Positions 38,987 through 50,800 of a DNA stretch of 64,000 nt are shown here, piece after piece (position 1 is the first letter of the stretch; each line of letters opens with the position of its first letter). Below the pieces are notes generated by a model. That model worked only from the letters and a program-made list of their open reading frames with translations, did no database searches and was not told where the DNA came from. The translations under genes were made by a program, and so were the position numbers. This stretch comes from Hydractinia symbiolongicarpus (lineage: Eukaryota > Cnidaria > Hydrozoa > Anthoathecata > Hydractiniidae): contig NC_079878.1 of assembly GCF_029227915.1 (NCBI RefSeq), positions 32,329,501 through 32,393,500 on the forward strand, given 5' to 3'.

Positions 38987-41900
38987 CACCACTAAAACGC
39001 ATGAGACTTGTAGTTTTCAAAAATGTTTTCATTTTTGATGAGCCGCTTAATGAAAGAGGTTTCATCGCCGGCAAACGAAATCCCGCGTTTTCCCGTAAAT
39101 TCGGGGCTTGGCCCGCATAGTCGAATGTATACAAAGAAAGTACCCAGGGAGTAAACTCATTTCCCGAACGATTTTTTAAATTTTTTTTTTCACCACTAAA
39201 ACGCATGAGACTTGTAGTTTTAAAAATGTTTTCATTTTTGATGAGACGCATAATGAAAGAGGTTTAATCGCCGGAAAACAAAAACCCGCGATTTCCCGTA
39301 AATCCCGGGCTTGGCCCGTATAGTCGAATGTATACAAAGAAAGCACCCTGTGAGTAAACTCATTTCCAGAACGATTTTTTAAATTATTTTTTCACCACTA
39401 AAACGCATAAGACTTGTAGTTTTTAAAAATGTTTTCATTTTTGATGAGACGCTGAATAAAGGAAGTTTAATCGCCGGCAAACGAAAACCCGCGATTTCCC
39501 GTATATCCCGGCATGACCCGTATAGTCAAAAGTATACAAAGAAAGTACCCAGGGAGTAAACTCATTTCCCGAACGATTTTAAAAATTTTTTTTTTTACCA
39601 CTAAAACGCATGAGACTTGTAGTTTTCAAAAATGTTTTCATTTTTGATGAGACGCTGAATAAAAGAAGTTTAATTGCCGGCAAACGAAAACCTGCGATTT
39701 CCCGTAAATCCTGGACTCGGCCCGTATAGTCAAAAGTATAGAAAGAAAGTACCCAGGGAGTAAACTCATTTCCAGAACGATTTTTTAAATTATTTTTTCA
39801 CCACTAAAACGCATAAGACTTGTAGTTTTTAAAAATGTTTTCATTTTTGATGAGACGCTGAATAAAAGAAGTTTAATCGCCGGCAAACGAAAACCCGCGA
39901 ATTCCCGTAAATCCCGGGCTTGGCCCGTATAGTCAAAAGTATACGAAGAAAATACCCAGGGAGTAAACTCATTTCCCGAACGATTTTTTAAATTACTTTT
40001 TCACCACTAAAACGCATGAGACTTGTAGTTTTCAAAAATGTTTTTATTTTGATGAGACGCTGAATAAAAGCAGTTTAATCGCCGGCAAACGAAAAACTGC
40101 GATTTCCCTAAATCCCGGACTCGGCCCGTATAGTCAAAAGTATACAAAGAAAGTACCCAGGGAGTAAACTCATTTCCAGAACGATTTTTTAAATTATTTT
40201 TTTACCACTAAGACGCATAACACTTGTAGTTTTTAAAAATGTTTTCATTTTTGATGAGACGCTGAATAAAAGAAGTTTAATCGCCGGCAAACGAAAACCG
40301 GCGATTTCCCGTAAATCCCGGGCTTGGCCCGTATAGTCGAATGTATACAAAGAAAGCACCCTGTGAGTAAACTCATTTCCAGAACGATTTTTTAAATTAT
40401 TTTTTCACCACTGAAACGCATAAGACTTGTAGTTTTTAAAAATGTTTTCATTTTTGATGAGACGCTGAATAAAAGAAGTTTAATCGCCGGCAAACGAAAA
40501 CCCGCGATTTCCCGTAAATCCCGGCTTGGCCCGTATAGTCAAAAGTATACAAAGAAAGTACCCAGGGAGTAAACTCATTTCCCGAACGATTTTTTAAAAT
40601 ATTTTTTCACCACTAAAACGCATGAGACTTGTACTTTCAAAAATGTTTTCATTTTTGATGAGACGCTGAATAAAAGAAGTTTAATCGCCGGTAAACGAAA
40701 ACCTGCGATTTCCCGTAAATCCCGGGCTTGGCCCGTATAGTCAAAAGTATACAAAGAAAGTACCCAGGGAGTAAACTCATTTCCCGTACGATTTTTTAAA
40801 TTACTTTTTCAGCACTAAAACGCATGAGACTTGTAGTTTTTAAAAATGTTTTCATTTTTGATGAGACGCTGAATAAAAGAAGTTTAATCGCCGGCAAACA
40901 AAAACCTGCCATTTCCCGTAAATCCTGGACTCGGCCCGTATAGTCAAAAGTATACAAAGAAAATACCCAGGTAGTAAACTCCTTTCCCAAACGATTTTTT
41001 AAATTATTATTTCACCACTAAAACGCATGAGACTTTTAGTTTTTAAAAATGTTTTCATTTTTGATGAGACGCTGAATAAAAGAAGTTTACTCGCCGGCAA
41101 ACGAAAACCTGCCATTTTCCGTAAATCCTGGACTCGGCCCGTATAGTCAAAAGTATACAAAGAAAGTACCCAGGGAGTAAACTCATGTCCCAAACGACTT
41201 TTTAAATTATTATTTCACCACTAAAACGCATGAGACTTGTAGTTTTCAAGAATGTTTTCATTTTTGATGAGACGCTGAATAAAAGCAGTTTAATCGCCGG
41301 CAAACGAAAACCTGCGATTTCCCGTAAATCCCGGACTCGGCCCGTATAGTCAAAAGTATACAAAGAAAGTACCCAGGGAGTAAACTCATTTCCAGAACGA
41401 GTTTTTAAATTATTTTTTCACCACTAAAACGCATAAGACTTGTAGTTTTTAAAAATGTTTTCATTTTTGATGAGACGCTGAATAAAAGAAGTTTAATCGC
41501 CGGCAAACGAAAACCCGCGATTTCCCGTAAATCCCGGGCTTGGCCCGTATAGTCAAAAGTATACAAAGAAAGTACCCAGGGAGTAAACTCATTTCCCGAA
41601 GGATTTTTTAAATTACTTTTTCACCACTAAAACGCATGAGACTTGTAGTTTTCAAAAATGTTTTCACTTTTGATGAGACGCTAAATAAAAGCAGTTTAAT
41701 CGCCGGCAAACGAAAACCTGCGATTTCCCTAAATCCCGGACTCGGCCCGTATAGTCAAAAGTATACAAAGAAAGTACCCAGGGAGTAAACTCATTTCCAG
41801 AACGATTTTTTAAATTATTTTTTCACCACTAAAACGCATAAGACTTGTATTTTTTGAAAATATTTTCATTTTTGATCAGACGCTGAATAAAAGAAGTTTA

Positions 41901-42227
41901 ATCGCCGGCAAACGAAAACCCGCGATTTCCCGTATATCCCGGCATGGCCCGTATAGTCAAAAGTATACAAAGAAAGTACCCAGGGAGTAAACTCATTTCC
42001 CGAACGATTTTTTAAATTATTTTTCACCACTAAATCGCATGAGACTTGTAGTTTTCAAAAATGTTTTCATTTTTGATGGGACGCTGAATAAAAGAAGTTT
42101 AATCGCCGGCAAACGAAAATCCGCAATTTCCCGTAAATCCCGGACTCGGCCCGTATAGTCAAAAGCATACAAAGAAAGTACCCAGGGAGTAAACTCATTT
42201 CCCGAACGATTTTTTAAATTATTTTTT
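38987..42227 (+). repeat. Intact 16-monomer HOR unit, 3241 bp (reference unit)
   Basis: D (38987), E (39191), K (39393), X (39596), L (39799), G (40002), M (40204), N (40407), O (40609), F' (40810), F (41014), H (41217), I (41420), A (41623), J (41825), C (42026), and D again at 42228. Each type occurs once, and all other arrangements from 11.66 to 47.09 kb can be written as deletions, duplications or joins of this order. I infer it to be the ancestral or default unit of domain 2. Confidence 0.9.
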
Positions 42228-44657
42228 CACCACTAAAACGCATGAGACTTGTAGTTTTCAAAAATGTTTTCATTTTTGATGAGCCGCTTAATGAAAGAGG
42301 TTTCATCGCCGGCAAACGAAATCCCGCGTTTTCCCGTAAATTCGGGGCTTGGCCCGTATAGTCGAATGTATACAAAGAAAGTACCCAGGGAGTAAACTCA
42401 TTTCCCGAACGATTTTTTAAATTTTTTTTTTCACCACTAAAACGCATGAGACTTGTAGTTTTAAAAATGTTTTCATTTTTGATGAGACGCGTAATGAAAG
42501 AGGTTTAATCGCCGGAAAACAAAAACCCGCGATTTCCCGTAAATCCCGGGCTTGGCCCGTATAGTCGAATGTATACAAAGAAAGCACCCTGTGAGTAAAC
42601 TCATTTCCCGAAGGATTTTTTAAATTACTTTTTCACCACTAAAACGCATGAGACTTGTAGTTTTCAAAAATGTTTTCACTTTTGATGAGACGCTAAATAA
42701 AAGCAGTTTAATCGCCGGCAAACGAAAACCTGCGATTTCCCTAAATCCCGGACTCGGCCCGTATAGTCAAAAGTATACAAAGAAAGTACCCAGGGAGTAA
42801 ACTCATTTCCAGAACGATTTTTTAAATTATTTTTTCACCACTAAAACGCATAAGACTTGTAGTTTTTGAAAATATTTTCATTTTTGATCAGACGCTGAAT
42901 AAAAGAAGTTTAATCGCCGGCAAACGAAAACCCGCGATTTCCCGTATATCCCGGCATGGCCCGTATAGTCAAAAGTATACAAAGAAAGTACCCAGGGAGT
43001 AAACTCATTTCCCGAACGATTTTTTAAATTATTTTTCACCACTAAAACGCATGAGACTTGTAGTTTTCAAAAATGTTTTCATTTTTGATGGGACGCTGAA
43101 TAAAAGAAGTTTAATCGCCGGCAAACGAAAATCCGCAATTTCCCGTAAATCCCGGACTCGGCCCGTATAGTCAAAAGCATACAAAGAAAGTACCCAGGGA
43201 GTAAACTCATTTCCCGAACGATTTTTTAAATTATTTTTTCACCACTAAAACGCATGAGACTTGTAGTTTTCAAAAATGTTTTCATTTTTGATGAGCCGCT
43301 TAATGAAAGAGGTTTCATCGCCGGCAAACGAAATCCCGCGTTTTCCCGTAAATTCGGGGCTTGGCCCGTATAGTCGAATGTATACAAAGAAAGTACCCAG
43401 GGAGTAAACTCATTTCCCGAACGATTTTTTAAATTTTTTTTTTCACCACTAAAACGCATGAGACTTGTAGTTTTAAAAATGTTTTCATTTTTGATGAGAC
43501 GCGTAATGAAAGAGGTTTAATCGCCGGAAAACAAAAACCCGCGATTTCCCGTAAATCCCGGGCTTGGCCCGTATAGTCGAATGTATACAAAGAAAGCACC
43601 CTGTGAGTAAACTCATTTCCAGAACGATTTTTTAAATTATTTTTTCACCACTAAAACGCATAAGACTTGTAGTTTTTAAAAATGTTTTCATTTTTGATGA
43701 GACGCTGAATAAAGGAAGTTTAATCGCCGGCAAACGAAAACCCGCGATTTCCCGTATATCCCGGCATGACCCGTATAGTCAAAAGTATACAAAGAAAGTA
43801 CCCAGGGAGTAAACTCATTTCCCGAACGATTTTTAAAATTTTTTTTTTACCACTAAAACGCATGAGACTTGTAGTTTTTGAAAATGTTTTCATTTTTGAT
43901 CAGACGCTGAATAAAAGAAGTTTAATCGCCGGCAAACGAAAACCCGCGATTTCCCGTATATCCCGGCATGGCCCGTATAGTCAAAAGTATACAAAGAAAG
44001 TACCCAGGGAGTAAACTCATTTCCCGAACGATTTTTTAAATTATTTTTCACCACTAAAACGCATGAGACTTGTAGTTTTCAAAAATGTTTTCATTTTTGA
44101 TGGGACGCTGAATAAAAGAAGTTTAATCGCCGGCAAACGAAAATCCGCAATTTCCCGTAAATCCCGGACTCGGCCCGTATAGTCAAAAGCATACAAAGAA
44201 AGTACCCAGGGAGTAAACTCATTTCCCGAACGATTTTTTAAATTATTTTTTCACCACTAAAACGCATGAGACTTGTAGTTTTCAAAAATATTTTCATTTT
44301 TGATGAGCCGCTTAATGAAAGAGGTTTCATCGCCGGCAAACGAAATCCCGCGTTTTCCCGTAAATTCGGGGCTTGGCCCGTATAGTCGAATGTATACAAA
44401 GAAAGTACCCAGGGAGTAAACTCATTTCCCGAACGATTTTTTAAATTTTTTTTTTCACTACTAAAACGCATGAAACTTGTAGTTTTAAAAATGTTTTCAT
44501 TTTTGATGAGACGCGTAATGAAAGAGGTTTAATCGCCGGAAAACAAAAACCCGCGATTTCCCGTAAATCCCGGGCTTGGCCCGTATAGTCGAATGTATAC
44601 AAAGAAAGCACCCTGTGAGTAAACTCATTTCCAGAACGATTTTTTAAATTATTTTTT
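41623..44657 (+). repeat. 5-monomer HOR (A-J-C-D-E), ~1012 bp, then K-X/J-C-D-E
   Basis: A (41623), J (41825), C (42026), D (42228), E (42432), A (42634), J (42836), C (43038), D (43240), E (43444), then K (43646), X/J hybrid (43849), C (44049), D (44252), E (44456). D anchors at 42228, 43240 and 44252 are 1012 bp apart. The E to A join lies near 42600: the E tail CACCCTGTGAG is followed by CCCGAAGG and then ACTTTTTCACC of A. This 5-mer differs from the H-I-A-J-C 5-mer at 27.9-32.1 kb. Confidence 0.9.
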
Positions 44658-47089
44658 CACCACTAAAACGCATAAGACTTGTAGTTTTTAAAAATGTTTT
44701 CATTTTTGATGAGACGCTGAATAAAGGAAGTTTAATCGCCGGCAAACGAAAACCCGCGATTTCCCGTATATCCCGGCATGACCCGTATAGTCAAAAGTAT
44801 ACAAAGAAAGTACCCAGGGTGTAAACTCATTTCCCGAACGATTTTTAAAATTTTTTTTTTACCACTAAAACGCATGAGACTTGTAGTTTTCAAAAATGTT
44901 TTCATTTTTGATGAGACGCTGAATAAAAGAAGTTTAATTGCCGGCAAACGAAAACCTGCGATTTCCCGTAAATCCTGGACTCGGCCCGTATAGTCAAAAG
45001 TATAGAAAGAAAGTATCCAGGGAGTAAACTCATTTCCAGAACGATTTTTTAAATTATTTTTTCACCACTAAAACGCATAAGACTTGTAGTTTTTAAAAAT
45101 GTTTTCATTTTTGATGAGACGCTGAATAAAAGAAGTTTAATCGCCGGCAAACGAAAACCCGCGAATTCCCGTAAATCCCGGGCTTGGCCCGTATAGTCAA
45201 AAGTAAAAGAAGAAAGTACCCAGGGAGTAAACTCATTTCCCGAACGATTTTTTAAATTACTTTTTCACCACTAAAACGCATGAGACTTGTAGTTTTCAAA
45301 AATGTTTTTATTTTGATGAGACGCTGAATAAAAGCAGTTTAATCGCCGGCAAACGAAAAACTGCGATTTCCCTAAATCCCGGACTCGGCCCGTATAGTCA
45401 AAAGTATACAAAGAAAGTACCCAGGGAGTAAACTCATTTCCAGAACGATTTTTTAAATTATTTTTTTACCACTAAAACGCATAAGACTTGTAGTTTTTAA
45501 AAATGTTTTCATTTTTGATGAGACGCTGAATAAAAGAAGTGTAATCGCCGGCAAACGAAAACCCGCGATTTCCCGTAAATCCCGGGCTTGGCCCGTATAG
45601 TCAAAAGTATACAAAGAAAGTACCCAGGGAGTAAAATCATTTCCCGAACGATTTTTTAAACTATTTTTTCACCACTAAAACGCATGAGACTTGTAGTTTT
45701 CAAAAATGTTTTCATTTTTGATGAGACGGTTAATGAAAGAGGTTTAATCGCCGGCAAACGAAATCCCGCGTTTTCCCGCAAAATCCGGGGCTTGGCCCGT
45801 ATAGTCGAATGTATACAAAGAAAGTACCCTGTGAGTAAACTCATTTCCAGAACGATTTTTTAAATTATTTTTTCACCACTAAAACGCATAAGACTTGTAG
45901 TTTTTAAAAATGTTTTCATTTTTGATGAGACGCTGAATAAAGGAAGTTTAATCGCCGGCAAACGAAAACCCGCGATTTCCCGTATATCCCGGCATGACCC
46001 GTATAGTCAAAAGTATACAAAGAAAGTACCCAGGGTGTAAACTCATTTCCCGAACGATTTTTAAAATTTTTTTTTTACCACTAAAACGCATGAGACTTGT
46101 AGTTTTCAAAAATGTTTTCATTTTTGATGAGACGCTGAATAAAAGAAGTTTAATTGCCGGCAAACGAAAACCTGCGATTTCCCGTAAATCCTGGACTCGG
46201 CCCGTATAGTCAAAAGTATAGAAAGAAAGTATCCAGGGAGTAAACTCATTTCCAGAACGATTTTTTAAATTATTTTTTCACCACTAAAACGCATAAGACT
46301 TGTAGTTTTTAAAAATGTTTTCATTTTTGATGAGACGCTGAATAAAAGAAGTTTAATCGCCGGCAAACGAAAACCCGCGAATTCCCGTAAATCCCGGGCT
46401 TGGCCCGTATAGTCAAAAGTAAAAGAAGAAAGTACCCAGGGAGTAAACTCATTTCCCGAACGATTTTTTAAATTACTTTTTCACCACTAAAACGCATGAG
46501 ACTTGTAGTTTTCAAAAATGTTTTTATTTTGATGAGACGCTGAATAAAAGCAGTTTAATCGCCGGCAAACGAAAAACTGCGATTTCCCTAAATCCCGGAC
46601 TCGGCCCGTATAGTCAAAAGTATACAAAGAAAGTACCCAGGGAGTAAACTCATTTCCAGAACGATTTTTTAAATTATTTTTTTACCACTAAAACGCATAA
46701 GACTTGTAGTTTTTAAAAATGTTTTCATTTTTGATGAGACGCTGAATAAAAGAAGTGTAATCGCCGGCAAACGAAAACCCGCGATTTCCCGTAAATCCCG
46801 GGCTTGGCCCGTATAGTCAAAAGTATACAAAGAAAGTACCCAGGGAGTAAAATCATTTCCCGAACGATTTTTTAAACTATTTTTTCACCACTAAAACGCA
46901 TGAGACTTGTAGTTTTCAAAAATGTTTTCATTTTTGATGAGACGGTTAATGAAAGAGGTTTAATCGCCGGCAAACGAAATCCCGCGTTTTCCCGCAAAAT
47001 CCGGGGCTTGGCCCGTATAGTCGAATGTATACAAAGAAAGTACCCTGTGAGTAAACTCATTTCCAGAACGATTTTTTAAATTATTTTTT
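44658..47089 (+). repeat. 6-monomer HOR (K-X-L-G-M'-D'), 1216 bp, two near-identical copies
   Basis: 44658-45873 and 45874-47089. Private marks repeat at 1216 bp: GTAAAAGAAGAAAG at about 45202 and 46418, GAAGTGTAATCG in M' at about 45537 and 46753, and GACGGTTAATG with CGCAAAATCCGGGG in D' at about 45726 and 46942. I saw no difference between the copies when reading them. Near-identity implies a very recent duplication, or an assembly artefact. This block is the last use of X, L and G types in the window. Confidence 0.92.
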
Positions 47090-47898
47090 CACCACTAAAA
47101 CGCATAAGACTTGTAGTTTTTAAAAATGTTTTCATTTTTGATGAGACGCAGAATAAAAGAAGTTTCATCGCCGGCAAACGAAAACCCGCGATTTCCCGTA
47201 AATCCCGGCTTGGCCCGTATAGTCCAAAGTATATAAAGAAAGTACCCAGGGAGTAAACTCATTTCCCGAACGATTTTTTAAATTATTTTTTCACCACTAA
47301 AACGCATGAGACTTGTAGTTTTCAAAAATGTTTTCATTTTTGATGAGACGCTGAATAAAAGCAGTTTAATCGCCGGCAAACGAAAACCTGCGATTTCCCT
47401 AAATCCCGGACTCGGCCCGCATAGTCAAAAGTATACAAAGAAAGTACCCAGGGAGTAAACTCATTTCCAGAAAGATTTTTTAAATTATTTTTTCACCACT
47501 AAAACGCATAAGACTTGCAGTTTTTAAAAATGTTTTCATTTTTGATGAGACGCTGAATAAAAGAAGTTTAATCGCCGGCAAACGAAAACTCACGATTTCC
47601 CGTAAATCCCGGGCTTGGCCAGTATAGTCAAAAGTATACAAAGAAAGTACCCAGGGAATAAACTCATTTCCCGAACGATTTTTTATATTATTTTTTTACC
47701 ACTAAACGCATGAGACTTGTAGTTTTCAAAAATATTTTCATATTTGATGGGACGCTGAATAAAAGAAGTTTAATCGCCGGCAAACGAAAATCCGCGATTT
47801 CCTGTAAATCCCGGACTCAGCCCGTATAGTCAAAAGTATACAAAGAAAGTACCCAGGGAGTAAACTCATTTCCAGAAAGATTTTTTAAATTATTTTTT
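47090..47898 (+). repeat. Transition into domain 3 (N-like, A-like, P, Q monomers)
   Basis: The monomer at 47090 is N-like with ACGCAGAATAAAAG and GTCCAAAGTATATAAAG. The next (47292) is A-like (CCCTAAATC) but ends CCAGAAAGAT. From 47494 the distal types appear: P (GGCCAGTATAG, CAGGGAATAAAC, TTTTTTATATTATT) and Q (ACCACTAAACGC with one A less, TTTTCATATTTGATGGG). I did not see these P and Q marks anywhere before this point. Confidence 0.85.
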
Positions 47899-50800
47899 CA
47901 CCACTAAAACGCATAAGACTTGTAGTTTTTAAAAATGTTTTCATTTTTGATGAGACGCTGAATAAAAGAAGTTTAATCGCCGGCAAACGAAAACCCACGA
48001 TTTCCCGTAAAACCCGGGCTTGGCCAGTATAGTCAAAAGTATACAAAGAAAGTACCCAGGGAATAAACTCATTTCCCGAACGATTTTTTATATTATTTTT
48101 TTACCACTAAACGCATGAGACTTGTAGTTTTTAAAAATGTTTTTCATTTTTGATGAGACGCTGAATAAAAGAAGTTTAATCGCCGGCAAACGAAAACTCA
48201 CGATTTCCCGTAAATCCCGGGCTTGGCCAGTATAGTCAAAAGTATACAAAGAAAGTACCCAGGGAATAAACTCATTTCCCGAACGATTTTTGATATTATT
48301 TTTTTACCACTAAACGCATGAGACTTGTAGTTTTCAAAAATATTTTCATATTTGATGGGACGCTGAATAAAAGAAGTTTAATCGCCGGCAAACGAAAATC
48401 CGCGATTTCCTGTAAATCCCGGACTCAGCCCGTATAGTCAAAAGTATACAAAGAAAGTACCCAGGGAGTAAACTCATTTCCAGAAAGATTTTTTAAATTA
48501 TTTTTTCACCACTAAAACGCATAAGACTTGTAGTTTTTAAAAATGTTTTCATTTTTGATGAGACGCTGAATAAAAGAAGTTTAATCGCCGGCAAACGAAA
48601 ACCCACGATTTCCCGTAAATCCCGGGCTTGGCCAGTATAGTCAAAAGTATACAAAGAAAGTACCCAGGGAATAAACTCATTTCCCGAACGATTTTTTATA
48701 TTATTTTTTTACCACTAAACGCATGAGACTTGTAGTTTTCAAAAATATTTTCATATTTGATGGGACGCTGAATAAAAGAAGTTTAATCGCCGGCAAACGA
48801 AAATCCGCGATTTCCCGTAAATCCCGGACTCAGCCCGTATAGTCAAAAGTATACAAAGAAAGTACCCAGGGAGTAAACTCATTTCCCGAACGATTTTTTA
48901 AATTATTTTTTCACCACTAAAACGCATAAGACTTGTAGTTTTCAAAAATGTTTTCATTTTTGATGAGACGCTTAATGAAAGAGGTTTAATCGCCGGCAAA
49001 CAAAATCCCGCGTTTTCCCGTAAATCCGGGGCTTGGCCCGTATAGTCGAATGTATACAAAGAAAGTACCCAGGGAGTAAACTCATTTCCGAACGATTTTT
49101 TAAATTTTTTTTTCACCACTAAAACGCATGAGACTTGTAGTTTTTAAAAATATTTTCATTTTTGATGAGACGCTGAATAAAAGAAGTTTAATCGCCGGCA
49201 AACGAAAACCCGCGATTTCCCGTAAATCCCGGGCTTGGCCAGTATAGTCAAAAGTATACAAAGAAAGTACCCAGGGAATAAACTCATTTCCCGAACGATT
49301 TTTTATATTATTTTTTTACCACTAAAAGCATGAGACTTGTAGTTTTCAAAAATGTTTTCATATTTGATGGGACGCTGAATAAAAGAAGTTTAATCGCCGG
49401 CAAACGAAAATCCGCGATTTCCCGTAAATCCCGGACTCGGCCCGTATAGTCAAAAGTATACAAAGAAAGTACCCAGGGAGTAAACTCATTTCCCGAACGA
49501 TTTTTTAAATTATTTTTTCACCACTAAAACGCATGAGACTTGTAGTTTTCAAAAATGTTTTCATTTTTGATGAGACGCTTAATGAAAGAGGTTTAATCGC
49601 CGGCAAACAAAATCCCGCGTTTTCCCGTAAATCCGGGGCTTGGCCCATATAGTCGAATGTATACAAAGAAAGTACCCAGGGAGTAAACTCATTTCCCGAA
49701 CAATTTTTTAAATTTTTTTTTCACCACTAAAACGAATGAGACTTGTAGTTTTTAAAAATGTTTTCATTTTTGATGAGACGCTTAATGAAAGAGGTTTAAT
49801 CGCCGGAAAACGAAAACCCGCGATTTCCCGTAAATCCCGTGCTTGGCCCGTATAGTCGAATGTATACAAAGAAAGCACCCTGTGAGTAAACTCATTTCCA
49901 GAACGATTTTTTAAATTATATTTTCACCACTAAAACGCAAAAGACTTTTAGTTTTTAAAAATGTTTTCATTTTTGATGAGACGCTGAATAAAAGAAGTTT
50001 AATCGCCGGCAAACGAAAACCCGCGATTTCCCGTAAATCCCGGCTTGGCCCGTATAGTCAAAAGTATACAAGGAAAGTACCCAGGGAGTAAACTCATTTC
50101 CCGAACGATTTTTTAAATTATTTTTTCACCACTAAAACGCATGAGACCTGTAGTTTTCAAGAATGTTTTCATTTTTGATGAGACGCCGAATAAAAGAAGT
50201 TTAATCGCCGGCAAACGAAAACCCGCGATTTCCCGTAAATCCCGGGCTTGGCCCGTATAGTCAAAAGTATACGAAGAAAGTACCCAGGGAGTAAACTCAT
50301 TTCCCGAACGATTTTTTATATTATTTTTTTACCACTAAACGCATGACATTTGTAGTTTTCAAAAATGTTTTCATATTTGATGGGACGCTGAATAAAAGAA
50401 GTTTAATCGCCGGCAAACGAAAATCCGCGATTTCCCGTAAATCCCGGACTCGGCCCGTATAGTCAAAAGTATACAAGGAAAGTACCCAGGGAGTAAACTC
50501 ATTTCCCGAACGATTTTTTAAATTATTTTTTCACCACTAAAACGCATGAGACTTGTAGTTTTCAAAAATGTTTTCATTTTTGATGAGACCCTGAATAAAA
50601 GAAGTTTAATCCCCGGCAAACGAAAACCCACGATTTCCCGTAAAACCCGGGCTTGGCCAGTATAGTCAAAAGTATACAAAGAAAGTACCCAGGGAATAAA
50701 CTCATTTCCCGAACGATTTTTTATATTATTTTTTTACCACTAAACGCATGAGACTTGTAGTTTTTAAAAATGTTTTCATTTTTGATGAGACGCTGAATAA

